Source: an uncultured Oscillospiraceae bacterium
GTDB taxonomy: Bacteria > Bacillota > Clostridia > Oscillospirales > Oscillospiraceae
Reading direction: 5' to 3'
Length of the DNA: 33,181 nucleotides
Assembly: GCA_934572445.1 (NCBI GenBank)
Contig: CAKTLD010000011.1
Location: forward strand, 1-33,181
Below are positions 1 through 8,253 of this stretch, in pieces (position 1 is the first letter of the stretch; each line of letters opens with the position of its first letter). A program made the translations under genes and the position numbers. Below the pieces are notes generated by a model. The model saw only the letters and a program-made list of their open reading frames with translations. It searched no databases and was not told the DNA's origin.

Positions 1-785
1 AAAAGCACCCGCAGATCGTCGTGGCGACGCCCGGCCGCCTGAGCGACCACATGAAGCGCCGCACCGTCAAGCTCGACCATGTCAAGACCGTCGTGCTCGA
101 CGAGGCTGACCGCATGCTCGACATGGGCTTTATCCACGATGTGACGCGTATTTTGGACAAGCTGTCCTCCCGCCGCAACCTCGGCATGTTCTCCGCGACC
201 ATCTCGCGCGAGGTCATGGACATCAGCTGGATGTACCAGCGCGATCCTGAGGAGATCACCGTGCAGGCCAAGGAAGAGAACAAGCCGGACATCGCGCAGT
301 ACCGCATCGACGTGGGCCAGAACGACAAGGCGCACGTCATGGCGCAGATCATTCGCGCCGAGGGCCACGAGCGCGTGATGGCGTTTTGCAACACGAAGGG
401 CATGGCCGAGCGGCTCAAGGCCTTCCTTATGATGGAGGGGCTGGACGTGGACTGTATCCACGGCGATATCCCGCAGAAAAAGCGCGAGGCCGTGATGGCG
501 CGCTTCCGCCGCGGCGAGCTGCCGGTCTTCGTCGCGACCGACGTCGCCGCCCGCGGCATCGACGTGGACGACGTGGACGCGGTGTTCAACTACGATGTGC
601 CGCTTGAAAACGAGTATTACGTCCACCGCATCGGCCGCACGGGCCGCGCCAGGCGGCGCGGCGCGGCCTACACGCTGGTGGCGGACTATCCCTCCGGCAT
701 GCGGCTGGACGCGATCGCAAAATTCACGGGCAATGAGATCAAAAAGGCGCATCTGGACGAGAGCGGAAGGCTCGTTGAGGATTGA
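1..785 (+). CDS. DEAD-box ATP-dependent RNA helicase, 5' truncated by window edge
   Basis: C-terminal part of a DEAD-box RNA helicase that unwinds RNA duplexes using ATP. The reading frame is open from the first bases (codons from position 3 read KHPQIV before VATPGR), so the start and motifs Q and I lie outside the window. Visible in order: VATPGR (motif Ib), LDEADRMLDMGF (motif II, the DEAD box), FSAT (motif III), HGD, then VATDVAARGIDV (motif V) and HRIGRTGRARR (motif VI). After motif VI only about 45 residues remain, so there is no long basic C-terminal extension as in DeaD/CsdA. It looks like a short core helicase of the CshA/RhlE kind, but which paralogue cannot be decided without the N-terminus. 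An intrinsic terminator follows directly. Confidence 0.95.
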   Translation, partial: KHPQIVVATPGRLSDHMKRRTVKLDHVKTVVLDEADRMLDMGFIHDVTRILDKLSSRRNLGMFSATISREVMDISWMYQRDPEEITVQAKEENKPDIAQYRIDVGQNDKAHVMAQIIRAEGHERVMAFCNTKGMAERLKAFLMMEGLDVDCIHGDIPQKKREAVMARFRRGELPVFVATDVAARGIDVDDVDAVFNYDVPLENEYYVHRIGRTGRARRRGAAYTLVADYPSGMRLDAIAKFTGNEIKKAHLDESGRLVED

Positions 786-802
786 AATCGAATGGAAAAA
801 GA

Positions 803-830
803 GCGGGGAGTGCATCTCTCCGCCTTTTTT
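803..830 (+). terminator. Intrinsic terminator of the helicase gene
   Basis: An 8-bp stem (arms around 803-810 and 816-823, with one G-T pair) with a 5-nt loop is followed by a run of six T residues. It lies 18 bases after the helicase stop. Confidence 0.85.
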
Positions 831-875
831 GTGCCCTGAAATTGGTAACAAACTGTAACTTTTTGCACACGCGGC

Positions 876-904
876 TTTACAAGAACGGGAAAATTCGCTA
901 TAAT
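876..904 (+). promoter_or_regulatory. Sigma-A promoter for the binding lipoprotein at 965
   Basis: TTTACA (876-881), a 17-base spacer, then a perfect TATAAT (899-904). The start would fall near 911, leaving a leader of about 54 bases before the ATG at 965. Confidence 0.8.
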
Positions 905-964
905 GTCTCCCGTATTATGAAAATGGGGCGGTATTTTGCCGCGCTTTTGATAACGGGAGAGACT

Positions 965-2605
965 ATGAAAAAAATCAAACGGATCGCGGCGCTGCTGCTT
1001 GGCGCGGCGCTGCTGCTTGGGCTGCTGTCCGGCTGCGGAAAGAACCAGACGGAGACCGAAACGTTCACGCTGCGCGCGAGCGTCTGCGACGCGCTCGCGT
1101 CGCTCGACCCCGCGATGAACACGGACGACAACGCCAACAGCGTGTTTTACGCGCTGTATGAGAACCTGATGCGCATGAGCGATGACGGCAGCGGTCGTGC
1201 CGTGCTTTCCAACGGCATGGCCAAGGAGTACACCGAGGAGGTCAATTACGACGGCACGGTGTCCTACCGCTTCACGCTGCGCTCCAGTGCGCGCTGGTCG
1301 GACGGGAAGAAGGTCACGGCGGACGATTTTGTTTACGCCTGGCAGCGCCTGGCCGATCCTGCGACGGGGGCGCCCAACCACGCGCTTTTGAGCGTGGTGG
1401 CGGGCTATGATGCGGTGCGCGAGAGCGGCGACGCCTCGCTTTTGCAGGTGTCGGCGAAGAACGAGACGACCTTCTGCGTGACGCTGACATCCCCCTGCGC
1501 CTACTTTATCGAGGGCGTATGCACGGCGGTGGCTACGATGCCGCTGCGCCGCGACCTCAAGGATGTGTCCTTTGAGAGCACGGACGTTGTGACCAACGGT
1601 GCGTACTGCGTGAAGACCTGGGTGAAGTCGGGCTCCCTGACCGCCGCGCGCAATGGGGAATACTATGAAGCGAAGCTGGTCGGCCCCGACGAGCTGCAGT
1701 TTGTTTTTGCCGCCGATACCGATGCGGCATGGGCACTTTACGAGGCGGGTGAGGTCGACTATGTGTCCCAACTGCCCGGACAGGTGATCGAGCAGCTCTC
1801 GCAGAACGAGGGGTGGAGCGAGACGGCGATTTATGCGACCTGCTGCGTGCTCTACAACAACCAGACCGATCTCTTTTCCAACGACCATATCCGCAGGGCC
1901 TTTGACCTTGCCATCGACCGCGAGGCTGCGGCCGCCGCGGGCGGCGCGGAGAACCGCCCTGCGACGGGCCTTGTGCCCTACGGCATCACCGATTCAAGCG
2001 AATCGGAGGATGATTACCGCACGACCGGCGGCGAGCTGTGCGCCGTGGATGCCGACGGCCTTGCCGCGCGGCAGGAGGAGGCCCGCAGCGAGCTCACCTT
2101 TGCGGGCTATTACAGCACCAGCATGTTCCCGCCGGTGGAGCTTTTGTATGTCGCCGGGGAAGAGAGCGACGCGGTAGCGCTCGCGCTGCAGACCATGTGG
2201 CGCGACACGCTGGGAGTGAACGTGATGCTGCGCGGCGTGACGCAGGAGGAGTACGACACTCGCATGAGCGAGCGGAACTATGAGCTCGCCATGCAGGAGA
2301 TCGTGGCGCAGTACGACGACGCGATGAGCTTTCTGGACCGTTGGTGCACCGAGAACGAACAGAATCTGATCGGCTATGACAACGGCACCTATGATGTGCT
2401 GCTGGGCGTTGCAGACGCGTCGGAAAATCTGGTGGCGCGCGTTGCATTTTTACACGATGCCGAGACGATGCTGCTGGAAAGCACGGCACTCTCGCCGGTG
2501 TATTTTGATGGCACGGCGCACCTGCTGCGCGAGGGCCTGCGCGGCGACTACAGCGACGGCTTCGGCAACTGCTACCTCTCCGGCGTGCGTGTGAGCGGAG
2601 AGTAA
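965..2605 (+). CDS. Family-5 (oligopeptide-type) ABC transporter substrate-binding lipoprotein
   Basis: A 546-residue extracellular binding protein of the OppA/DppA type (solute-binding family 5), which captures peptides or similar ligands for an ABC importer. The N-terminus has lysines, a hydrophobic core and the lipobox LLSGC, so it should be a lipoprotein anchored outside the membrane. Family features include the early ASLDPAMNTDDNA region, YENLMR, a KVTADDFVYAWQRL segment and IRRAFDLAIDR in the second lobe. The frame stays open upstream to 782, but the ATG at 965 is preferred because GGGAGA precedes it and the signal peptide starts there. It has its own promoter and terminator, and no Opp permease or ATPase lies nearby. 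It is therefore an orphan receptor that must use a transporter encoded elsewhere. Confidence 0.9.
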   Translation: MKKIKRIAALLLGAALLLGLLSGCGKNQTETETFTLRASVCDALASLDPAMNTDDNANSVFYALYENLMRMSDDGSGRAVLSNGMAKEYTEEVNYDGTVSYRFTLRSSARWSDGKKVTADDFVYAWQRLADPATGAPNHALLSVVAGYDAVRESGDASLLQVSAKNETTFCVTLTSPCAYFIEGVCTAVATMPLRRDLKDVSFESTDVVTNGAYCVKTWVKSGSLTAARNGEYYEAKLVGPDELQFVFAADTDAAWALYEAGEVDYVSQLPGQVIEQLSQNEGWSETAIYATCCVLYNNQTDLFSNDHIRRAFDLAIDREAAAAAGGAENRPATGLVPYGITDSSESEDDYRTTGGELCAVDADGLAARQEEARSELTFAGYYSTSMFPPVELLYVAGEESDAVALALQTMWRDTLGVNVMLRGVTQEEYDTRMSERNYELAMQEIVAQYDDAMSFLDRWCTENEQNLIGYDNGTYDVLLGVADASENLVARVAFLHDAETMLLESTALSPVYFDGTAHLLREGLRGDYSDGFGNCYLSGVRVSGE

Positions 2606-2625
2606 AGCAAAATACGATGACAGGG

Positions 2626-2661
2626 TGCAGCGGCTTCTTTGCAGGAGCCGCTGCATTTTTT
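2626..2661 (+). terminator. Intrinsic terminator after the peptide-binding lipoprotein
   Basis: A perfect 10-bp stem (2626-2635 with 2646-2655) and a 10-base loop are followed by six T residues. Confidence 0.9.
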
Positions 2662-2690
2662 GCGGGCAGGGATAAAAAATGCAAAAAAGC

Positions 2691-2719
2691 TTGCTTTCTT
2701 TGCGAAAACGGACTACAAT
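2691..2719 (+). promoter_or_regulatory. Sigma-A promoter for the antiporter gene
   Basis: TTGCTT (2691-2696), a 17-base spacer and TACAAT (2714-2719), about 55 bases before the antiporter start. Confidence 0.75.
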
Positions 2720-2773
2720 ACTGTACTTAGGCGGTCCGCCCGCCCGACACTTCGGTTTGTGAAGGGGTATTCC

Positions 2774-4120
2774 ATGACAGCTATTTTGAATCTTGCCGTC
2801 GCGCTGCTCGCGGGGCTTTTGATGACGCGAATTTTCAGCCGCTGGCATCTGCCCGATGTGACGGCGTTTCTGGTTACGGGTGTGTTGATCGGGCCGTTCG
2901 TGCTTGGCCGGCTCGGTGTGCCGGGGCTCGGCTTTTCCAGCTATGAAGAGGTCGAGGCGCTGGGGATGATCTCCAACGTGGCGATGGGCTTCATCGCTTT
3001 TTCCATCGGCAATGAGTTTCGGCTCAGCCAGCTGAAGAAGACCGGTCGTCAGGCGTTTATCATCGGCGTGCTGCAGGCCCTTGCGGCCACGCTGCTCGTT
3101 GATGTATCGCTCATCATTTTCCACACGCTGCGGCCCGACATCCTCTCGCTCCCTGCGGCCATCACGCTTGGCGCCATTGCCGCGGCCACTGCGCCTGCGG
3201 CCACGCTGATGGTCGTGCGCCAGTACAAGGCGAAGGGTGAGCTGACGGATCTGCTGCTGCCGATCGTCGCGCTCGACGATGCAGTGGGCCTGATCGTCTT
3301 TGCGGTGTCGTTCGGTGTGGCGCGCGCTCTTGTCAGCGGCACGGTGAGCCTTGTCTCCATCCTGCTCAACCCCTGCATTGAGATCTTCTGCTCTCTGCTG
3401 CTCGGCGCGCTTGCGGGCTTTATCCTCACAAAGCTCGAGACGATGTTCTATTCCAACACCAACCGCCTGTCGATGACCATTGCCTTCGTGTTCCTTACGG
3501 TCGGCATCTCGATGCTCGAGGTGCACTTCGGCGAGGTGAAGCTGGGCTTTTCCTCGCTGCTGGTGTGCATGATGCTCGGCACGGTGTTCTGCAACATCTG
3601 TCCGCTGTCGGACGACCTGATGGGCCGTGCGGACAAGTGGTCGCAGCCGCTGCTGGCAGTGTTCTTTGTCATCAGCGGCGCGGAACTGCGCCTTGAGGTC
3701 TTTGCCGAGCCGACGCTCGTGCTCGTGGGCGTGATCTACATCCTCGCCCGTTCGATCGGCAAGTGTGTGGGCGCGGACTGGTCGGCGCGCATGGTCGGCT
3801 GCAGCGAGAAGGTCGTCAAATACCTCGGCATCACGCTGCTGCCGCAGGCGGGCGTGGCGCTTGGCATGTGTGTGAGCGCGCAGGCGCTCGGCGCGGAGGA
3901 CGGCGGCCTGATCCGCAACATCATCCTCTTCTCCGTGCTGATCTATGAGCTGGCCGGTCCGCTGGCCACGAAGGAGGCGCTCAAGGCCGCCGGCGAGATC
4001 ACCGAAAAGCCGAGGGAGGTGCTGGAGCGCCGCGAGCGCAAGCTCGCCGAGGCCGAGCCAAAGGAGCTGCTGGAGCGCCGTAAAGAGCGCAGGGAAAAGC
4101 AGCATGAGCACCAGCTGTAA
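2774..4120 (+). CDS. Cation/proton antiporter, CPA2 family
   Basis: A 448-residue polytopic membrane protein of the monovalent cation:proton antiporter-2 family (the NapA/KefB-C fold), exchanging Na+ or K+ for protons. Seen: about a dozen hydrophobic segments, the early LPDVTAFLVTGVLIGPFVLG helix typical of the family, an unwound-helix segment ATAPAATLMV, and the paired aspartates D168-D169 in VALDDAVGL, which match the ion-binding DD of electrogenic members. The C-terminus is a highly charged tail of about 45 residues rich in Glu, Arg and Lys, probably cytoplasmic and helical, with no TrkA-N/RCK domain. The ATG at 2774 has AAGGGG 6 bases upstream. It is a single-gene unit with its own promoter and terminator. 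The transported ion is not readable from sequence. Confidence 0.9.
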   Translation: MTAILNLAVALLAGLLMTRIFSRWHLPDVTAFLVTGVLIGPFVLGRLGVPGLGFSSYEEVEALGMISNVAMGFIAFSIGNEFRLSQLKKTGRQAFIIGVLQALAATLLVDVSLIIFHTLRPDILSLPAAITLGAIAAATAPAATLMVVRQYKAKGELTDLLLPIVALDDAVGLIVFAVSFGVARALVSGTVSLVSILLNPCIEIFCSLLLGALAGFILTKLETMFYSNTNRLSMTIAFVFLTVGISMLEVHFGEVKLGFSSLLVCMMLGTVFCNICPLSDDLMGRADKWSQPLLAVFFVISGAELRLEVFAEPTLVLVGVIYILARSIGKCVGADWSARMVGCSEKVVKYLGITLLPQAGVALGMCVSAQALGAEDGGLIRNIILFSVLIYELAGPLATKEALKAAGEITEKPREVLERRERKLAEAEPKELLERRKERREKQHEHQL

Positions 4121-4132
4121 CATACAGAGCAG

Positions 4133-4159
4133 AAAGAGCCGCCGCGGCGGCTCTTTTTT
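4133..4159 (+). terminator. Intrinsic terminator of the antiporter gene
   Basis: GC-rich stem GAGCCGC(C) / (G)GCGGCTC at 4136-4153, extended by A-T pairs and followed by six T residues. Confidence 0.88.
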
Positions 4160-4210
4160 GCGCGATCTGGGAACTTTTTGTGAATTTCAGCGTCTAAACG
4201 GGAAAGCCGC

Positions 4211-4240
4211 TTGACATAACCTGCGCAGATTTTGTAGAAT
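4211..4240 (+). promoter_or_regulatory. Sigma-A promoter for the SH3b protein gene
   Basis: A perfect TTGACA (4211-4216), an 18-base spacer and TAGAAT (4235-4240), 40 bases before the ATG at 4280. Confidence 0.8.
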
Positions 4241-4279
4241 AAGGCTGAAAGAAAATACAACGACAGGGAGGAACGAACG

Positions 4280-5119
4280 ATGGAAGGACGTCGGGTCAGC
4301 CGCCGCAAACCGAGGCGCAATCCGCTGTATGTGATATTTATGGGACTTCTGGCGGCGACGCTGGTGCTGCTGATCGTCACGATCGTGCTGGGCGCGAAGC
4401 TCAGCGGCGCGCGCAAGGAGCTTGCCGCCGCACAGACGAAGATCGAGCAGCTGCAGAACGGCGGCGTCCAGCAGGGCGGCACGCAGCTTGAAGACCCCGA
4501 CGGCAGCGATACGCCTGAGGACGGTCAGACGGGCGGTGATGAGCAGACGGGCACGCAGACCGGCACCGGCGACGCGCCGCAGACCGGCACGGGCACGAAT
4601 ACCGGTACAAACTCGTCGTCTGCCGGCGATAAGATCGACTGGCTCGACCTTACGGGCCACAGCGAGGTCGCGGTCAAGCCCAAGTCCGTATATGACAAGT
4701 ACTACGTCTATTACACCTCCGACGGTGTGAACCTGCGCAGCGGCCCGGGCACGAGCTATGACAAGGTCAAGCTCGTGGACCTCGGCACCGAGGTCAAGGC
4801 GGCCGCCAAGCAGGACGGCTGGACGTTCGTGCAGGTGGGGGACAAGTTCGGCTGGATCAATTCGGATTATCTCTCCACCACGCGCCCCGAGCCAAGAACG
4901 ACGAGCGCCGCGGGAGCAGTATCGTCGGGCAGCGGCACCGGCAGTACGTCGGGCAGCAGCACTGCCGCTTCGGGCAATTCCGGCAGCAATTCCGGCAGCA
5001 ATACCGGCAGTACCACCGGCAGCGGCGACGCCAATACGGGCAGCGGGACCTCCTCTGGAACGGATAACACCGCCTCCGGCAGTGATGAGATGCCCGACTG
5101 GCTGAAAAACAACGGATAA
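4280..5119 (+). CDS. Membrane-anchored SH3b-domain protein with low-complexity linker and tail
   Basis: A 279-residue protein, probably held in the membrane with its C-terminal part outside. Layout: a short Arg/Lys-rich cytoplasmic N-terminus (1-14), one membrane helix (about 15-38), a short heptad-like stretch (ARKELAAAQTKIEQLQ, about 44-59), a Gly/Thr/Gln/Asp-rich linker (61-115), and a bacterial SH3 domain (about 142-199) with the diagnostic GVNLRSGPGTSYDKV and GWINSDYL. A Gly/Ser/Thr/Asn-rich tail follows (about 208-268) and ends in DEMPDWLKNNG. Bacterial SH3 domains commonly bind peptidoglycan or cell-surface ligands. No catalytic domain is present, so a wall-binding or scaffolding role is inferred. 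AGGGAGG lies 8 bases before the ATG. Confidence 0.85.
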   Translation: MEGRRVSRRKPRRNPLYVIFMGLLAATLVLLIVTIVLGAKLSGARKELAAAQTKIEQLQNGGVQQGGTQLEDPDGSDTPEDGQTGGDEQTGTQTGTGDAPQTGTGTNTGTNSSSAGDKIDWLDLTGHSEVAVKPKSVYDKYYVYYTSDGVNLRSGPGTSYDKVKLVDLGTEVKAAAKQDGWTFVQVGDKFGWINSDYLSTTRPEPRTTSAAGAVSSGSGTGSTSGSSTAASGNSGSNSGSNTGSTTGSGDANTGSGTSSGTDNTASGSDEMPDWLKNNG

Positions 5120-5131
5120 CGGCAGCAAAAA

Positions 5132-5166
5132 AGAGGGGCAAGCCTTTGGCTTGCCTCTCTTTTTTC
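5132..5166. terminator. Bidirectional terminator between convergent genes
   Basis: A perfect 13-bp stem (5132-5144 with 5148-5160, one G-T pair) with a 3-base loop. It is flanked by an A-run on the left and a T-run on the right, so it can stop both the SH3b gene (plus) and the xfp/NifX-like operon (minus). Confidence 0.92.
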
Positions 5167-5550
5167 TTATTTCAGCGAGCAGCTTTTGCAGTCCAGCGAG
5201 CAGGCATGTCCGTGTCCGCAGGCGTTGCAGCTGTTGGCGGGATCGAAGGCGATGGCTCCGCTGAGAAAAGCGAGGGCCGCATCGTCCGCCTTTTCCACGG
5301 CGGTGGGGAAGATCATGATGCCGGCGATGGATACCGCGCGGTGCTCTTCTTCGCCGATCGCGCCGCAGATCAGCGCGTCAATGCCGTAACGCTCCAGAAG
5401 ATCGACAGCGGCGTCTGTGCCGCCCTTTTCCATCGGCACGAGGAACTGACGCACGACCTTGCCGTGGTCATCCTCGTAAAAATGGAAGGCCTCCGCCCCG
5501 CCGAGCGGGGAGAAGACGGCATCGCCCATAACGGGGATGGCAATACGCAT
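5167..5550 (-). CDS. NifX/NafY-like (dinitrogenase FeMo-cofactor domain) protein with Cys-rich tail
   Basis: A 127-residue protein. Residues 1 to about 105 match the NifX/NafY dinitrogenase iron-molybdenum-cofactor fold: MRIAIPVMGDAVFSPLGGAEAF..., then GIDALICGAIGEEEHRAV, then a helix with ALAFLSGAI. Such domains bind Fe-S or Mo-Fe clusters, but in non-diazotrophs their role is mostly unknown. The last 20 residues hold five cysteines (CNAC, HAC, DC, SC), which could bind a metal or cluster. On the complementary strand an AAGGGGGG-like ribosome site precedes the ATG at 5550. The gene starts 14 bases after the xfp stop with no terminator between, so it is very likely the second gene of an xfp operon. 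No nif genes are in the window. Confidence 0.82.
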   Translation of the reverse strand: MRIAIPVMGDAVFSPLGGAEAFHFYEDDHGKVVRQFLVPMEKGGTDAAVDLLERYGIDALICGAIGEEEHRAVSIAGIMIFPTAVEKADDAALAFLSGAIAFDPANSCNACGHGHACSLDCKSCSLK

Positions 5551-5564
5551 GATGCAGTCCCCCC

Positions 5565-7979
5565 TTATGCTTCAACGCCTTTGCCGTCGTTCCACTGCCA
5601 CGCGCGGACCTCGGGAAGATCCACGCCGTTGTCCTTGATATACTGGCGGTGCTCGACGAGCTTGTCGTTCATCTTCTGGATAAGGTAAGCGCCGCGGTTG
5701 CCCAGCTGCGGCAGACGGCGCACCGTGTCGATGACGAGGTCGAAGCGGTCGATGTCGTTGAGCACGCGCATGTCGAACGGAGTCGTGATCGTGCCCTCTT
5801 CCTTGTAGCCGCGCACATGCAGGTTGCGGTTGTGGCGGCGGTAGGTCAGCTCGTGAATCAGCGTGGGATAGCCATGGTAGGCGAAGATGATGGGCTTGTC
5901 CTTGGTGAAGAGCGTGTCGTACTCCTCGTCGGTCAGGCCGTGGGGGTGCTCGGTGTGCGGCTGGAGCTTCATCAGGTCCACGACGTTCACGACGCGGATC
6001 TTGAGCTCCGGCAGCTCGCGGCGCAGGATCGTCACGGCGGCGAGCGTCTCGAGCGTCGGTGTATCGCCGCAGCAGGCCATGACCACGTCGGGTTCCTGGC
6101 CCTGATCGTTGGAGGCCCACTCCCAGATGCCGATGCCCTGCGTGCAGTGCTTGACGGCCTGCTCCATCGTCAGCCACTGCGGGCGCGGGTGCTTGCTCGC
6201 GACGATGACGTTCACATAGTTGCGGCTCTTGATGCAGTGGTCAAAGCAGGAGAGCAGGCAGTTGGCATCGGGCGGCAGATACATGCGCACGACGTCCGCC
6301 TTCTTGTTGGCGACGTGGTCGAGGAAGCCGGGGTCCTGATGCGTGAAGCCGTTATGGTCCTGCTGCCAGACGTTGGAGGCGAGGATATAGTTGAGAGAAG
6401 CAATATCGTGACGCCAGGGGAGCTCGTTGCACATCTTGAGCCACTTGGCATGCTGGGAGAACATCGAGTCGACGATGCGGATGAAGGCCTCGTAGCTGTC
6501 AAAGAAGCCGTGGCGGCCCGTCAGCAGATACCCCTCGAGGAAACCCTCGCAGAAGTGCTCGGAGAGCATGGAGTCCATCACGCGGCCATCAGGGTCAAGG
6601 TGCTCGTCGATGCCCTCGACCTGCGGATCAAGGAAGCGGCGGCCCGTGACGTCAAATACAGCCTGCAGACGGTTGGACGCCGTCTCGTCGGGCGCGAAGA
6701 TGCGGAAGTTGCGCGAGTCCATGTTGAGCTTCATCACGTCGCGGACGTAGGTGCCGAGGACGTACATATCCTGCGCCTCGACCGCGCCGGGAGCGGGGAT
6801 ATCGACCGCGTAGTCGCGGAAGTCGGGCGTGCGCAGATCGCGCAGGAGAAGACCACCGTTCGCGTGCGGGTTTGCGCCCATGCGGCGTGTGCCCTTGGGC
6901 GGGAAGGACGCGATCAGCTCGACCGGCGTGCCGTCCGCATTGAAGAGCTCCTCGGGCTTGTAGGAGCGCAGCCACTGTTCAAGCAGCGGCAGGTGCTTTT
7001 TTTCATCCGCGCCCATGGAGATGGGCACCTGATGGGCGCGCCAGCTGCCTTCGATCGCGTTGCCGTCGACCTCCTTGGGGCCCGTCCAGCCCTTGGGCGT
7101 GCGCAGCACGAGCATCGGCCAGCGCGGGCGGCTCGCTTTGCCGCTTGTGCGCGCGGCTCGCTGGATGCGCTTGATCTCGCGGATGGCCCAGTCAAGTGCG
7201 GCGGCCATCTGCTGATGCATGGTTTCGGGCTCGTCGCCCTCGACAAAGCGCGGCTCCCAGCCGCAGCCGCGGAAGAAGCACTCGACTTCTTCATGGCTCA
7301 TGCGGGAGAAGATGGTCGGGTTCGCGATCTTGAAGCCGTTTAAGTGCAGGATCGGCAGGACCGCGCCGTCGGTGATCGGGTTCATGAACTTGTTGCCATG
7401 CCAGGACGTGGCGAGCGGGCCGGTCTCGGCCTCGCCGTCGCCGACGACGCAGGCTGCGATCAGATCGGGGTTATCCGCCACCGCGCCGAACGCGTGGGCG
7501 AGGGAATAGCCCAGCTCACCGCCCTCGTGGATGGAGCCCGGCGTTTCGGGCGCGACATGGCTTGGGATGCCGCCGGGGAAGGAGAAACGCTTGAAGAGCT
7601 TCTGCATGCCCTCCTTATCGCGCGTGATGTTGGGGTAGATCTCGGTATAGCTGCCGTCCAGCCAGTCCTGCGCGACCATGGCGTTGCCGCCGTGACCGGG
7701 GCCGGAGAGGTAGATCATATCGAGGTCATCGCGCTTGATGACGCGGTCTAAGTGCGTGTAGATGAAGTTCTGGCCCGGGCAGGTGCCCCAGTGGCCGACA
7801 ATGGTCTGCTTCAGGTCGCTCTCACGCAGCGGACGCTCAAGCAGCGGATTGTCGAGAAGATACAGCTGGCAGGCGGTCAGGTAGTTTGCTGCGCGCCAGT
7901 AGGCATCGATCTGCTTCAGCTCCTGCGGAGACAGCGGCGGCCTTTTGGAAAGCCTTGCGGCTGTTTTCGGTGCGGACAT
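5565..7979 (-). CDS. xfp: Xylulose-5-phosphate/fructose-6-phosphate phosphoketolase
   Basis: An 804-residue thiamine-diphosphate enzyme that splits xylulose 5-phosphate (and usually fructose 6-phosphate) with phosphate, giving acetyl phosphate plus glyceraldehyde 3-phosphate or erythrose 4-phosphate. It is the core of the phosphoketolase shunt in the cytoplasm. Seen: near-full family length, [11 protein letters not shown] at about 62-72, SGPGHGGNA at 92-100, [17 protein letters not shown] at 141-157, the ThDP/Mg motif GDGEAETGP at 180-188, and NGFKIANPT. The C-terminal half carries [14 protein letters not shown]. The open frame extends to 8375, but the ATG at 7979 is preferred because AAAGGAGG sits just upstream and the family's N-terminus begins there. 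A TetR gene is divergent upstream, and a NifX-like gene is downstream in the same operon. Confidence 0.97.
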   Translation of the reverse strand: MSAPKTAARLSKRPPLSPQELKQIDAYWRAANYLTACQLYLLDNPLLERPLRESDLKQTIVGHWGTCPGQNFIYTHLDRVIKRDDLDMIYLSGPGHGGNAMVAQDWLDGSYTEIYPNITRDKEGMQKLFKRFSFPGGIPSHVAPETPGSIHEGGELGYSLAHAFGAVADNPDLIAACVVGDGEAETGPLATSWHGNKFMNPITDGAVLPILHLNGFKIANPTIFSRMSHEEVECFFRGCGWEPRFVEGDEPETMHQQMAAALDWAIREIKRIQRAARTSGKASRPRWPMLVLRTPKGWTGPKEVDGNAIEGSWRAHQVPISMGADEKKHLPLLEQWLRSYKPEELFNADGTPVELIASFPPKGTRRMGANPHANGGLLLRDLRTPDFRDYAVDIPAPGAVEAQDMYVLGTYVRDVMKLNMDSRNFRIFAPDETASNRLQAVFDVTGRRFLDPQVEGIDEHLDPDGRVMDSMLSEHFCEGFLEGYLLTGRHGFFDSYEAFIRIVDSMFSQHAKWLKMCNELPWRHDIASLNYILASNVWQQDHNGFTHQDPGFLDHVANKKADVVRMYLPPDANCLLSCFDHCIKSRNYVNVIVASKHPRPQWLTMEQAVKHCTQGIGIWEWASNDQGQEPDVVMACCGDTPTLETLAAVTILRRELPELKIRVVNVVDLMKLQPHTEHPHGLTDEEYDTLFTKDKPIIFAYHGYPTLIHELTYRRHNRNLHVRGYKEEGTITTPFDMRVLNDIDRFDLVIDTVRRLPQLGNRGAYLIQKMNDKLVEHRQYIKDNGVDLPEVRAWQWNDGKGVEA

Positions 7980-8016
7980 GAAAAAATACCTCCTTTGAAT
8001 GGAAATGTCTGAAATT

Positions 8017-8044
8017 AGTATATCCTTTGCCTTGCAAAAATCAA
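8017..8044 (-). promoter_or_regulatory. Sigma-A promoter for xfp
   Basis: Read on the minus strand: TTGATT (8039-8044), a 16-base spacer, then TATACT (8017-8022). It is placed about 38 bases before the xfp start and faces away from the TetR promoter. Confidence 0.7.
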
Positions 8045-8086
8045 GGACCTGCGGGTAGAATTTACAGAATCGAAAAAAACTCCGAA

Positions 8087-8102
8087 TTAAGATAATGCTT
8101 AA
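8087..8102. repeat. Small inverted repeat TTAAG-6-CTTAA upstream of xfp
   Basis: Five-base arms (8087-8091 and 8098-8102) separated by six bases, in the AT-rich part of the xfp/TetR intergenic region and about 43 bases upstream of the xfp -35 box. Possible regulator site. The arms are short, so chance is not excluded. Confidence 0.3.
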
Positions 8103-8153
8103 CTGCAATAGATGAGGCGTGGGGCTGCGCCGCCTTCTCTGCTGTGCGGGCGC

Positions 8154-8182
8154 TTGACAGAAGCGCGGCCGCAGCTTATAAT
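8154..8182 (+). promoter_or_regulatory. Full-consensus sigma-A promoter for the TetR gene
   Basis: TTGACA (8154-8159), a 17-base spacer, TATAAT (8177-8182). Both boxes match the consensus exactly, which is unusual for a regulator gene and suggests that repression sets its output. Confidence 0.88.
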
Positions 8183-8188
8183 AACATG

Positions 8189-8200
8189 CGTTGTGCAACG
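8189..8200. promoter_or_regulatory. Candidate TetR-family operator at the transcription start
   Basis: An inverted repeat CGTTG-TG-CAACG sits at the expected transcription start of the TetR gene, just downstream of its -10 box. TetR-family proteins usually repress their own gene by binding a palindrome over the promoter. The arms are only five bases, so this is a suggestion. Confidence 0.4.
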
Positions 8201-8253
8201 GGGCGAAACGAACCCGCCGCGCACGGAGCATCCACGCAGAAAGGATGAGAACC

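Noticed and set aside
2450..4123. Open frame of 557 codons on the minus strand opposite the antiporter
   Set aside because: Arg/His/Gln-rich, no membrane or domain pattern, exactly opposite a clear antiporter gene. Long antisense frames are expected in GC-rich DNA.
4910..5090. Possible DNA tandem repeats
   Set aside because: The repeated look comes from Gly/Ser/Thr codons in the SH3b protein tail; the units are irregular and in frame.
5649..7343. Open frame of 564 codons on the plus strand opposite xfp
   Set aside because: The opposite strand holds a full-length phosphoketolase with all motifs; this frame has no ribosome site or recognisable domain.
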